64,000 nt of DNA, taken from Sphaerolaimus hirsutus. Lineage: Eukaryota > Nematoda > Chromadorea > Monhysterida > Sphaerolaimidae. The stretch covers positions 27,166,787-27,230,786 of the forward strand of contig OZ038457.1 of the NCBI GenBank assembly GCA_964036195.1. The letters run 5' to 3'. The position numbers and the translations under genes were made by a program. This document shows, one piece after another, positions 22,739-33,407 of the stretch; positions within the stretch are counted from its first letter, which is position 1; every line of letters starts with the position of its first letter. The notes under the pieces are model-generated. The model made no database searches. It was not told the origin of the DNA and saw only the letters and a program-made list of their open reading frames with translations.

Positions 22739-25700
22739 CTACAGCTCAACAGAAACATTGTCATCATCCACAGTTTCTTCATTGTCAGGGACAAATCGTG
22801 GCTGTAACATGTTGGTGGGCACGATTCTTGTTTTCCCATTGTTGAATCGAATGTTGGCTGCCTTGCGAGAGGTGAATGCGATGATGATGCCCTCGCGTGA
22901 GTTTGGCAGATCGAGCTTGGCTTTGCGACCGCTCATTGCGATCGTGTCTCGAACGAAGACAGTGTCACCAATTTGGAATTTTGTGTCAACTCGCGTGGCA
23001 TGCGAATTGTCAGCAGTGCGCTGCTGTTCACGAGTGGCATGTGCATTGATGCGTTTCCAGTAATCCATTAGGGGTGGATCACATTCAAATTCCAGGCCCG
23101 TAGTGGCACGTTTCGAACCAAAATGAATCTCGAATGGAGTAGCGCCAGTAGCGGAATGTGTAGTGGCATTATATGCGGTAACTGCCTCATGCAGAATGGC
23201 AGTCCAAGCACGTTTGTCAGTAGCGCGCTTTTTTGCAATGATGTCTTGCAGTGTGCGAATGGCTCGCTCAGCTAAGCCATTGCCAGTTTTCGCATTCGGC
23301 GTTGTGGTGTGAAGAATGGTTTTGTGCTTGTCCAAAGCACTCTCGAATTCATGGCATTTGAAATGAGTGCCACTGTCGGTGACAATTTCCTCAGGAACAC
23401 CATGTTTCTCAATGATGTCATTGTAGAAGCGCACAGCATTTTTCGCATCGGTAGCTGCGCAGGCTCGAGCTTCCATGTAACGTGACATGGCGTCAATGGC
23501 CACCAGGCAGTGTCGATTGCCTGGATGTGATGGTGGCACAAAAGTCGAGTAGTCCAGGTGCCAGCGCTTTCGAGGCTGGTCCGGAGGTGGGCGAGGCATG
23601 AGCGGCAAATTCTCATACTTTGTGAGCCGTTGTTTGCACGTATTGCATCGATTGCAAAAATTAACCACGTCAGCCCAGAGCGTGGGCCATGTTTCATGTG
23701 CGTAGAATGGACGGAGTCGCTGATATGTTTTGCGGGCATTGGCGTGAGAAGCCCAGCGACCTTTGTGATGCCAGCGAATCATATCCTGCTTTTCGTCAGC
23801 AGTGGTGAAAGTGATTGCTGCAATTTGAGTGCTGCCAGCCGTGTGTTTTGCAGTTGATGGCGCTGGCAGGTTGGAAACCATTTTTCCAAGTCGAATGTGG
23901 CACACCGTGTCGAGTGTGCCTTCAGGTTGATCGAGAACTGCATCACAGTCCTCGTCGTCGCCAGGTGTGCGCACGGGCACTGAACCAGCAGGGGCACGAG
24001 ACAGGGCATCAGCAACTTGATTTTTGACACCCGGTTTGTACCGGACAGTGATGTCGAATTGCTGGATCATGAGGCACCATCGGTAGAGCCTCGGCGAAGG
24101 ATTGTTCTTTCGGAACAAGTGTGTCAGCGGCAAGTGATCGGTGTAGATAGTGATTTTTTCACCAGTGATGTACGGACGGAATAGCTCCAGGGCGAATATC
24201 ACGGCCCGGGCTTCGAGCTCAGTAGCTGAGTACTTTCGTTCCATCGGAGAAGTTGCCCGACTGGCGAAGGCAATGGGCCGCAGTTGCCCATCGTCACCAG
24301 GTTGTTCCAGCATGGCCCCAAGGCCATCTGCACTGGCGTCACTCGTGATCACATAGCCATTGCCTGGCTTTGGCATAGCCAGACTGCAGGGGTTGCCCAT
24401 CTCGGCACAAATCGAATGAAACAATGCTATTAGTTTTTCATTCCATTCAAGTTTAGAACCATTTGTTGGCGCTCGATTGAACATGGCCCGCAGCGGAGCC
24501 ATTCGTTGTGACAAATTGATGTGGAAGCGCCGCATGTAATTTGCGAAACCCATGAACGCAGCAGCTTCTCGTTTCGTTTGAGGCAGCGGGTAATCTCGAA
24601 TTGTAGCCGCCTTGTTTGGATCCACACTGATGCCATCAGGTGTGATAACATGGCCCAGGTATGCGATCTGGGACTTCAGGAAGTGGCATTTCTTCGGATT
24701 GAGCCGCAGACCAGCGTCCATTAGTGTGGATATGACTGCAGTCAAATTTAGCAAATGATCATCAAATGTTTCTGACGCGATGATGATGTCATCCAAATAT
24801 GCTCGGCAATATTTGGTGTGATCCCGCAGGATGTCATTCATAGCCCGCTGGAATGTCGCAGGGGCTGAATGCAGGCCGAATGGTAGCCGCTTCCATTCGT
24901 ACAACTGGTCCAAGGCAGTGAATGCAGTTTTATGTTGGTCTTCCTCCCGAATGCGGATGTTGTAGTATCCACACTTGATATCCAGTGAAGAGAAAAACTT
25001 CATGCCATGCCATAAATCGAGCATGTCATCCATGCGTGGCAGCGGGTAGCTGTCCCGCCGAGTCAATTTGTTTAGTCGGCGGAAATCGACACAGAACCGC
25101 CACGAGCCATCCTTTTTGCGGGCGAGTACGAATGCACTGCTGTATTCGCTGTTAGATGGTGTAATGCAGCCTTGATTTAGTAGATCTTGTAGCATTTTGG
25201 CCACATCATCCCGTAATTTTAATGGGATGCGTCGCGGTGGCTCACGGAATGGCAGCGAATTGCCGGTGTCGATCGTGTGCTCCACTGCAGTGCAACCAAT
25301 TTCATCCACATTTTGGCATGCACCAGTAGAGTATGTGGAGCTAAATGCATGTTGCAATGCAAACAGTTTGTCCACAAGTTGAGCCCGCTCCATCGGTTTG
25401 CAATCGCCAATGTTGAGCATCGATGCCCAATCGGCTTTGGTGATCTCCGTGACTTTAGAGACCATTTGGGTGCCCTCAGCCATGAGGGGCACGTGAGCCA
25501 TGCGGGTCGGCTCGCCATCGGTGTTGGTGAACACGACCAGCATTGCCGTGTCATCATCCTCGAGTTTGCACGCTTGCACAAGCTTGTCATGCGTGTCAAT
25601 GCCAATTCGGACTTCATCAGCCACTGGCATGAGTGGAGTGCCATCAGCACCCAGAATTTGGACACCAAGTTTTAGCATTATGTCCTGGCCCAGCAGAACA

Positions 25701-27532
25701 TCGTGGTCGATGTCGTCGGACACCTGCCAGGTGTGGCGCGTTTTACCACCCGAGAAAGTGATGTCGATGTCCACACAGCCCTGATTGTGAAGTGCGGTGT
25801 GGTTCACTGCAGTCATGCAGTGTTTGGTTGGCTGCAGCATGAGGCCAAGTTTGTCAGCTACATGCCGGCGAATTATAGACACATCGGCACCATTATCGAC
25901 CAAGTGATTAGTGAATGCGATGCCATTCAAGTGTGGCACCGGTACACTTGGAGCCAATTTTGTAGGTGGCTCCAATTTGGGCACGACCATGTTGGCCCTT
26001 TTTGTTTCGACCCGTCGCACAGTGTCGTCAGTTGCCCTGTCACATTCAATGTGCTGGATACGACCAGTCGAATTAGTGCTCTGCGGGTTTGCACCAGCAG
26101 AACTTTGTTTCAGAGCCCAGCATTCGCTGGTGTTGTGTGTCGGTGATTTGTGGTGTTCGCACCACTTGCCCGATCGATTGTTGTTGCTGGCAGGCGTGCC
26201 AGATTTCGGAGGGAAGCGCAGAGCTCCAGGACCAGTTGGCTTCTGTGAACTGGTTCGATTTCTAGCCTTGCAGTCGGCTGTATTGTGGCCATTGGACTTG
26301 TGATAAGCGCAGTATGGCTTCTTGCCACCTTTCGAAGTAGTAGAATAATTGACCGAGTGATTATTCGGCTTCAGCGTAGATGATTCGTGTCGATCGGAAT
26401 GGGACACCTTGTCCCGTCTGTCTGCAAATTCGAGTCGTTCAGCATTATCCACCAATTCAGAGAAAGGCATGATGTCAAATGTTGGCAGAGTGTACAGCGC
26501 CTTTCGTAGGGCTGTGTCGCGGATTCCGGCCATGAAATAGTGCTTGAGTTGCACTGTGAGTGGTTCATCAGCCACAGCAGGAAGCGCCTGCTGCACCAAA
26601 TTCTCGATGAACAGGCTGAAGTCTCGGACCAATTCTTTTGGCCCTTGACGTGCGCTGCAGAGCTTGCCCATAGCGCTCTGGGCAGCGAATCGATCCCCGT
26701 ACTGCGATTCCAGGAATGTGCAGACTTGTGTGAAAGTGCTGCGCGCAGCTGGCTGTAGCCGCTCGAATTGGCGTAGCGCCCGTCCAGTTAGGCACTTGCG
26801 AATGTGTAGGACCGCAATATTGTCGGGTGCGCCCAACATGTTGATGCGGACCGTTAGCTCCTCGAGCCATAATTTGAATTTGATGGCATCATCACCATCG
26901 AATGTGTCGTAATTCTGCTGCAGTAGCGGAGCCCAAATTCGTTGTTGGGCTGGTGTATAACCAGTCACGTGGATTGGCGCAGGTGAATTGACCACTGAGT
27001 TAGCAGGCGAATTGTGCGAGCCAGAATGATTGCCCCCGGGTCCAGTACCAACAGGGGGACTGGAAATTTGTCCAGTCGGGGCCATGGCTGTTGACGAGTT
27101 TACCATTGGTTGGCCCGTTGCCTGCGAACTCGTCATGAATTGCTGCATTTGCTGCATCATTTGCAACATGGCTTGCTGCTGCTGTGCACTTTGCGCCATC
27201 AAATTGTTGACGACTTGTGTCAACTGATTGACACTGGTGGCAATGTGCACGTTGTTGGATGTTGAGGCAGCGTTAGCAACTGGAATTTCGATTCCAGGCA
27301 CCTCGAAACCGGTGACGTTGTGATCAGTGCGCAGCCTTGTCACAGTGTTGCGCAACATGTTGCCAAAATTGACGAAGGACATTTTGGCCCATTTGTCATC
27401 AGTAGGCCAGTCGTCAATGACTGCACCATGTGCACCGGCCAAAGCATCCTTGATGATCAGCAATTTTGGGCGATCCCTCGCATCGGTGAAAACGGTGATG
27501 CACTGAAGCAGTTGGTCCGAAGTGACAGCCAT
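22739..27532 (-). CDS. Gag-pol polyprotein (1597 aa), intact
   Basis: One uninterrupted ORF encodes, in order, Gag and Pol. Gag has a Gln-rich segment around residues 105-135, a capsid-like core at about 200-370, and two zinc knuckles at 408-421 and 458-471, both of the C-x2-H-x4-H-x4-C type. Pol has an aspartic protease with D-N-G-A at 546-549 and LLG near 614. RT carries YLDD at 912-915. RNase H has D1065, E1105 and D1132. Integrase has the HHCC zinc region (H1255 to C1299) and a D1327, D1386, E1422 triad with 35 residues between the last two. The C-terminus has no chromodomain that I can see. Gag and Pol are in one frame, with no frameshift or stop between them. The protein copies the element's RNA into DNA and integrates it. 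Confidence 0.97.
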   Translation of the reverse strand: MAVTSDQLLQCITVFTDARDRPKLLIIKDALAGAHGAVIDDWPTDDKWAKMSFVNFGNMLRNTVTRLRTDHNVTGFEVPGIEIPVANAASTSNNVHIATSVNQLTQVVNNLMAQSAQQQQAMLQMMQQMQQFMTSSQATGQPMVNSSTAMAPTGQISSPPVGTGPGGNHSGSHNSPANSVVNSPAPIHVTGYTPAQQRIWAPLLQQNYDTFDGDDAIKFKLWLEELTVRINMLGAPDNIAVLHIRKCLTGRALRQFERLQPAARSTFTQVCTFLESQYGDRFAAQSAMGKLCSARQGPKELVRDFSLFIENLVQQALPAVADEPLTVQLKHYFMAGIRDTALRKALYTLPTFDIMPFSELVDNAERLEFADRRDKVSHSDRHESSTLKPNNHSVNYSTTSKGGKKPYCAYHKSNGHNTADCKARNRTSSQKPTGPGALRFPPKSGTPASNNNRSGKWCEHHKSPTHNTSECWALKQSSAGANPQSTNSTGRIQHIECDRATDDTVRRVETKRANMVVPKLEPPTKLAPSVPVPHLNGIAFTNHLVDNGADVSIIRRHVADKLGLMLQPTKHCMTAVNHTALHNQGCVDIDITFSGGKTRHTWQVSDDIDHDVLLGQDIMLKLGVQILGADGTPLMPVADEVRIGIDTHDKLVQACKLEDDDTAMLVVFTNTDGEPTRMAHVPLMAEGTQMVSKVTEITKADWASMLNIGDCKPMERAQLVDKLFALQHAFSSTYSTGACQNVDEIGCTAVEHTIDTGNSLPFREPPRRIPLKLRDDVAKMLQDLLNQGCITPSNSEYSSAFVLARKKDGSWRFCVDFRRLNKLTRRDSYPLPRMDDMLDLWHGMKFFSSLDIKCGYYNIRIREEDQHKTAFTALDQLYEWKRLPFGLHSAPATFQRAMNDILRDHTKYCRAYLDDIIIASETFDDHLLNLTAVISTLMDAGLRLNPKKCHFLKSQIAYLGHVITPDGISVDPNKAATIRDYPLPQTKREAAAFMGFANYMRRFHINLSQRMAPLRAMFNRAPTNGSKLEWNEKLIALFHSICAEMGNPCSLAMPKPGNGYVITSDASADGLGAMLEQPGDDGQLRPIAFASRATSPMERKYSATELEARAVIFALELFRPYITGEKITIYTDHLPLTHLFRKNNPSPRLYRWCLMIQQFDITVRYKPGVKNQVADALSRAPAGSVPVRTPGDDEDCDAVLDQPEGTLDTVCHIRLGKMVSNLPAPSTAKHTAGSTQIAAITFTTADEKQDMIRWHHKGRWASHANARKTYQRLRPFYAHETWPTLWADVVNFCNRCNTCKQRLTKYENLPLMPRPPPDQPRKRWHLDYSTFVPPSHPGNRHCLVAIDAMSRYMEARACAATDAKNAVRFYNDIIEKHGVPEEIVTDSGTHFKCHEFESALDKHKTILHTTTPNAKTGNGLAERAIRTLQDIIAKKRATDKRAWTAILHEAVTAYNATTHSATGATPFEIHFGSKRATTGLEFECDPPLMDYWKRINAHATREQQRTADNSHATRVDTKFQIGDTVFVRDTIAMSGRKAKLDLPNSREGIIIAFTSRKAANIRFNNGKTRIVPTNMLQPRFVPDNEETVDDDNVSVEL

Positions 27533-28553
27533 TTCGATGGCGGCACGTGATTTTGTGCAGGCGGGTGCACTTGGTGTAGAGCCAACAGTCTCGTGACTGT
27601 GACACTAGTTGAGCCAGGCACGTCGCAGTGCTGGCATGCACAACCAAACAGCGTGATTGTGTTGCGCGCAGACTGGCCGTTGTCTAGGGGTCAGTTGTGC
27701 GTTGGGTAGTGGCGCCGAGTCGTTCGGGCCACTGCGTTGAAATGCCGGGACGCAGGCTTGCGTCAGCCGGCTAGTGGATCGCACCACAGCCCAGTGCTGT
27801 GGGTGCGATATGTGCCAGGCGTGGCGGCGCTGGCAATGGGAGTGACGGGCGCGGTCGCGTCGGGCTGGCGCGGACTGCGTCAGCTAGACAAATTGCACCT
27901 CAGCCCAGTGCTGTAGGTGCGATGGCGCTGGGCGCGTTGGCGCTGGCGCGGCGGCCACTGCAGCGCGGTCGCGTTGGGCTGGCGCGGCTGCGTCAGCCAG
28001 CTGATCGCACCACAGCCCAGTGCTGTGGGTGCGACGGAACGCGCTACTGCGCGGTCGCGTTGCGGCTGGGCTGGTCGCGTCCAGCGACCAACAGCCCAGT
28101 GCTGCGGCGGGGCCGAGTCTACTCGGACCGCCCTGCGGAATGCCAGTCGCGGTGGGCGCTGGCGCTGGGACCGCACCTGCGCGGTCGCGATGTCCGGCGG
28201 CGTCAGGTTCGCACCGCAGCCCAATGCCGCGGGTGCGATTTGTGCCAGTCGCGTCAGCGCTGGCGTGGCGGCCGCTCGGGTGCGGTCACGTTTTTTACCG
28301 GGCCGGTCGCGTCCAGCGACAAGCAGCCCAGTGCTGCGAAGTCGCCAGGCGCGGCTGCGCGGCAATGAGACCGCGGGGCGCGGTCGCGTTGAGCGCGGCT
28401 GGCCGCTGGCTTGCGGTCAGTCGCGTGCTGTTGTCGCGGTGCCGAGTCGTCTCGGACCGCTGCGTGGACGCGCCAGGCCGCAGGCAAGCTTTGCTGCGGC
28501 TGGCGATAATTTAGACACTATTAGAAAGTGCCTATATCCACGGTCGCGGCACC
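27533..28553 (-). repeat. GC-rich leader with imperfect tandem repeats
   Basis: Between the 5' LTR and the gag start lies about 1 kb of very GC-rich DNA, unlike the A/T-rich surroundings. The motif CAGCCCAGTGCTG (plus strand) recurs near 27789, 27902, 28013, 28091 and 28324, with a variant near 28217; spacing is about 80-125 bp. GGTCGCGT and GCGCTGG motifs lie between. Long ORFs on both strands here (up to 229 codons) follow from the base composition. It may be a packaging or translation-control region; that is inference. Confidence 0.8.
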
Positions 28554-28554
28554 A
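28537..28554 (-). other. Primer binding site, tRNA-His-like
   Basis: Immediately inside the 5' LTR, the minus strand reads TGGTGCCGCGACCGTGGA. This would pair with a tRNA 3' end ...GGTCGCGGCACCA. From memory, animal tRNA-His ends ...GGTCACGGCACCA, one base different over 13. The tRNA assignment is tentative. Confidence 0.6.
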
Positions 28555-28835
28555 AAAGAAGCTTGCCGCCGTGTCGCAAGTTCTTAATTTAGTTAGTGTT
28601 CGATGAGTAAGGGAGAGCCATCGATTAAGATGTAGTGCATTTATTGGGTGTGTGCCAAATAGAATAGAAAATGTGGAGCGAAAATATAGAATGAATAAAC
28701 AACACCTAAATCAACGTTGCGCCATCGCTTCCACACACAAATTCAAAAAGGGAAGCGAAACCTAGATGGCGCCAAAAAACCGGAATGCGGCGCGCAGCGG
28801 AAATACAAAATGCGTGCAAATACATGATGGTTAAC
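28554..28835 (-). repeat. 5' LTR of the retrotransposon
   Basis: This is the upstream LTR in element orientation, 282 bp, with no difference from the 3' LTR on a line-by-line comparison. Promoter-like and poly(A) motifs are as in the other LTR. Confidence 0.95.
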
Positions 28836-28966
28836 TATAAGTTGTGATTTTTTTCAGAAATATCTATTTTTATGTTGACTAGTAATGTATTTATATCGCG
28901 TTTTGTGAATTGTTCGTGACTGAAAGTGAAGTTTGACATGAAATGCTGTTTAAAAAGGGTTATAAC

Positions 28967-29562
28967 TAGGGATGGCAAAAAATGTCTTTTTTACAACCCT
29001 GTCTTTAAAAAAAGATGGTCTTTTATTAAAAGCTCCCAATTATTGTTATGAGACAACATATACAGGTATATCAGACAAGTACCAGTACTTTGTGATGTTA
29101 AATATAACCACAGAATGGCTGTGGAGCAATGGGATAGCATCATACATAAGTGGTGATTTCTGTCAAATATATTCATTTTTATGTCGACTCAATATGCATA
29201 TTGCCTTTTGTCAAATGTTTGCGACTCAAGTGAAGTTTGGCATGGAATAGTGCTTAAATAAGATTGTAAGAGAAGGCTAATACAGTGTGAGTGATGTTTC
29301 ACACTATAGAAGTATGTGGGAGCACATTACCTGGATATTATATACTACACTAACATATCACAGCTTATTATCATGCAATAGCATGAACAAATGGAAGATT
29401 TTTCACTAAAAATGCTTCAAAGACCAATGACAACAACCACCAATGTGAAATTGCGCGCTTGTGTGCAAAAATTGCAAAATACATAGTGCATAAGTTCTAA
29501 AAATTTTGGCTGATGTTTTGTTTAAAAAAAAGATGGTTAAAAAAAGACATTGGCCATCCCTA
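28967..29562. mobile_element. hAT-like MITE, TAGGGATGGC family
   Basis: The ends TAGGGATGGCAAAAAATG and GGCCATCCCTA are flanked by a perfect 8-bp duplication GTTATAAC (28959-28966 and 29563-29570). It lies 131 bp beyond the retrotransposon. There is no transposase frame. Confidence 0.9.
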
Positions 29563-29570
29563 GTTATAAC

Positions 29571-31084
29571 ATTTAAGAGAAGGCTAATACATTGACAGTG
29601 ATGTTTCACACTACTGTAGAAGTATGTGGGAGCACATTGGCTACATAAATATATCATATGCTACATTAACTAGAGAAGGCCAAACTATTTTAAAGGTTTT
29701 GAAATAAAAAAATGGTGTTGGGAGAAAACGTTTTTGCATCACTAATCAGAACACTTGGAACCCTAATGGTAACCAACAACATTGAACCGAGCAGCATGCA
29801 ATGGAACCATGTGTCGGGCTGATAAAATCTCACCCCATGCTGGTGGCAAATTATTTATGCTGATTATAAATAGGTTAAACATACTGGAGGATAATGGAAA
29901 TTAAGGGCATTTATCACATGCATAATGCAGGGTTTGGGCAAAATTTATGAGAAATTGTATTTTCTTTTTGTTGTTTCCACACATTTTGACACCAATTTTT
30001 TCATCTTATTTATCTTTTTTTCCAATTATTGTAGTTGGTCATTTTATATTATAGTATTTATACATTTTTAAATACCATTTAAAATCGTAATCACCAGATC
30101 AACTACATACCAAATGTGAAAAACTGTTTCATTTGTTAGAATTTTAGTCATGCTGATTAAATTTTATTATCATTACTGTATTGCTTACATTATCCTCAGT
30201 AGCTCAAAATGACATTGTAAATTTATTTAATGTTTTATCAGTCTGTATTTACTTCTCTTCTTGGTATCAGCTTAATTGTGTTCCCCCACAGAAAGAATAA
30301 ACAATTTGGTCCAGCCAATTATATACATAGCGTGGCACCATGGATAGAATCCAGTATAAAATCAGAGTTGTTAAAGGAACTGAACTTTTTCAAAGTAAAC
30401 GTGAACGTTAAGGTATTCTATTTGTACCCACCCCTGAGTACAGAAAATGTTTTTTATGTAAGTAAATTTTTTTACTTTTGCGCTACATAAAAGCTGAGTA
30501 AACGTAATTACCACTATTTTTATTCAGGGAAAATGTAAAACAGAGATTTTCAAATTTTGTACCCAGGAAAACGTAAAAATGAGTAAAAGTAAAAATGCTT
30601 TCCCTACCCATCGTAACTTCTATCATTTCCACTGGCATTATTGGGTAATTCTTATGAGTGGTTTTTGCTCCTTTGCACCTTAAAATTTTTCTCAATCACG
30701 TTTTCTGCATTTGCGTACTTTAAAAAGTACGCGTATAGGTTAGTACTGGTATTTTTACAGAGGAAACATAAACGTATTTACTCAGTACTCAAGTATACAT
30801 ATTTTTCGAGTAAACATAAATACATTTAAACAAATATGTATAAAATGACAATGCAAAATTCATGTAGACTAGAAAAAATATTTAAAAATAATCTTAAAAT
30901 GTAAAATGTTTAGAAATTACAAACAAAACAACTTGTTTTCCTAAATATTGCCCAGGTGATATCAACGAGTTTCAGTGATATTTAACTCATTTCAATGATG
31001 AAAGTGTTGTGCAAGCTGCATCATGTGAAAATTCACGCACATTGCCTGGACTATTTCAGCTCAAAGTTTTTAAGATGTAGGGAT
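29571..31084. other. No gene seen; degenerate MITE
   Basis: CAGAGTTGTTAAAGGAACTG near 30365 and the ACGTAAA/TACTCAAGTA repeats to about 30840 resemble the CAGAGTTGTT hAT-like family. The right end and target duplication are unclear. The 86-codon ORF at 30230-30490 overlaps this and is not supported. Confidence 0.45.
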
Positions 31085-32115
31085 AAGGGTTGGTTTTATA
31101 AAAATTCATTTTAGTAAAATTGTATAAAAATTGTATAAAAATTTTATTGTTTTTTAATTTTATTCTTGTTTCATTTTATTTTATTTTATTCCCAAAAGTC
31201 ATTAATAATAAAAAATGACACATTTTACAAAAATTTTACAAAAATTGTACAAAATTTTTACAAAAAATCAGAATCATGCATGCAAGGCCAGAAAAATGTT
31301 ATAATTAGACCTATACATGAAAAACCTGTGACAAATTTTTCCCTTACTTTTCAAAAGTTGCATGCAGTATGTATTGTTAGCTAGCTGCAAGTGTAAAGTT
31401 ACAATTATTGATAAGAATGGTTTGCATTTTCAGTAGAAGGACTAGTGGAGTGTGCTGGGCACATTTGTAAAATGTAATGCAATTTGTCAATTGTCATGAC
31501 AAATGTAAAGTAAAGAGTGTCAATTGTCATGCAAAATGTCAAGTGTCATGTCAAATTTCAAGCAAAGTGGCAATTGTCATGACAAATGTCACATAAAGTG
31601 TAAATTGTGTATCCAAATCTTGTGTTTTTGTATCCATAGTATGTGTTGTATCCAAATCTTATGTTTTTGTATCCAAATGTTCACATAAGATTTGGATTCA
31701 ATAACAACATAATTTGGATACAAAACATAAGATTTAGATATAAAACATGAGATTTGGACACAATTTGCTTGACAATTGATACTTTATTTTTTACATGTCG
31801 TGACAATTTACACTTTACCTTAGATTTGTCATGACAATTGACACTTTGCATGACATTTTACATTACATTTGACACTTTACACTTGGGACTGCTCCCAGAT
31901 CCATGAATAAACAGGTAGAAACTCAAGCAACCAGATAAAATTTTACAAAAAATATGAATTTTTATACAATTTTACAAAAATTTTACAAAAATTCGAATTT
32001 TTATACAATTTTTATTTTTATTCTTAAATTTTCCATTTTATTTTATTTTATTTTATTCTTGAATTTTCCATTTTATTTTTATTTTATTTTTATTTTTTTC
32101 TGAGATTTTGCCAAC
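31085..32115. repeat. Dispersed repeat, A/T-rich, with TTTGACACTTTGCATG units
   Basis: The left half (31085-31570) matches 1-485 in inverted orientation. 31440-31900 is built from ACAATTGACACTTT units and AAGATTTGGATACA units. It ends TTGGGACTGCTCCCAG at about 31901, much like the family A introner 3' end. The rest is TTTTATTTTTATT tracts closed by GCCAACCCT. Confidence 0.65.
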
Positions 32116-33407
32116 CCTGGTAGGGATGAAAAACGTTGTTTTTCAATAACCCCGTTTACAAAGCGACATTTTTTAAAAATAAAACCATTTTTTAAAGTTC
32201 CAAAGTATGGTTGAGTCAACATGTACAGGTTTGTCAGAAAACTCACAGTATTTTGTGATATTTTATGTAGCCAAAGCATGACCGTGGAGCCATGAGATAG
32301 GATGACAAATAATCATTCCTGTCAAAGAAATGCATTTTTTATTAGGGTGTCAACTTTCCATTTTCCATTTACCATTTCCGCAGACAACATTTTTCCATTT
32401 CGATTACCGTTTTCCAGCAGCTGATTTTTATTCTATTTCCGTTTCCGTTTTCCAAAAAAATTTTTTTTGACATCCTAGTTTTTATGTTGACTCATTGCAT
32501 AAATATATCGCATTTGTTGAACGTTCGTGCTTCAAGTGAACTTCGACATGGAATAGTGGTAAGAGAAGATAAGAGAACTTCATAAGAGAAGGCTGATACA
32601 TTAGCAGTGACGTTTCACACTGTAGAAGTATGTGGGAGGGAGCACATTGGCTGGATATTATATACTACACTAACATATCACAGTTTATTATCACACAAAT
32701 AGCATAAACAAATGGAAGGTTTTAAACTAAAAAAGCCTCAAAATCAATGAAAACAACCACCAATGGCAATGTGTATGAGAAATTGCATTTAAAACACACA
32801 CCAGCCATCACTATTAAGATGCACTTACTTTTACTCAAGAAGTATTTACATATACTCAAGTAACGATATTTTTTGTTTCCTGTCAAAAAGTGTAAGTTTC
32901 ATTTAGAACAGTTTTCCAGGGTAAGAAGAAAAAATTTATAATGCATTTTTCACATATTTTCAGGTGAAGGTACCTTAGTAGCATTTACTTTTTCCACACA
33001 AAAAATCAAAGTCAAAAATCCACTTGTACACTTTTTCTGTACTTCACGTATAATTTTCAAAGTGTTCAATGCTCTAAACTAGGGATGGAAATAAGAGCTT
33101 TTTCAATGGCCCCACTTTAAAAAAGCGTTTTTTTACAAAAAAATGCCCAGATATTCCGGAACTTGCCCAGCATTTCACTTTCACACTCAAAACACACTGC
33201 CTTCACAGCAGTGTAGTCTGGTGAACATTTTTTGTGACTTTTTGCCCATTTTAACATTCAAAATCATTGTTTCGGGCTGTGTATGTATTCACTTATGTAC
33301 CTACTTTGAAGTACTTTTTCCTTTTTTCTGCTTCTATACTTTGAAAATCCCAATAGGTATATTGTACCCCCAGCCCCAACACCCCCAGAAATTTTTTGTA
33401 ACTAAAC
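32116..33407. other. No gene seen; decayed MITE pieces
   Basis: TAGGGATGAAAAACG at 32120 and TAGGGATGGAAATAAG at 33080 look like left ends of TAGGG-type MITEs. I found no matching right ends with an 8-bp duplication. Confidence 0.4.

Larger units (their letters stand above)
22363..28835 (-). mobile_element. Complete Ty3/gypsy-type LTR retrotransposon
   Basis: The element is 6.47 kb and lies on the minus strand. Two 282-bp LTRs that look identical base for base bound a roughly 1-kb leader and a single intact gag-pol ORF. TATAA flanks both sides (22358-22362 and 28836-28840), a 5-bp target duplication; a 4-bp ATAA reading is also possible. Identical LTRs and an uninterrupted ORF point to a very recent insertion, so the element may still be active. 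There is no env-like ORF. The order protease, RT, RNase H, integrase is the gypsy order. Confidence 0.97.

Noticed and set aside
27799..28606. Overlapping ORFs of 161-229 codons on both strands
   Set aside because: They lie in the GC-rich repeated leader of the retrotransposon, where stop codons are rare in all frames. Four overlapping frames cannot all be real and none has a domain.
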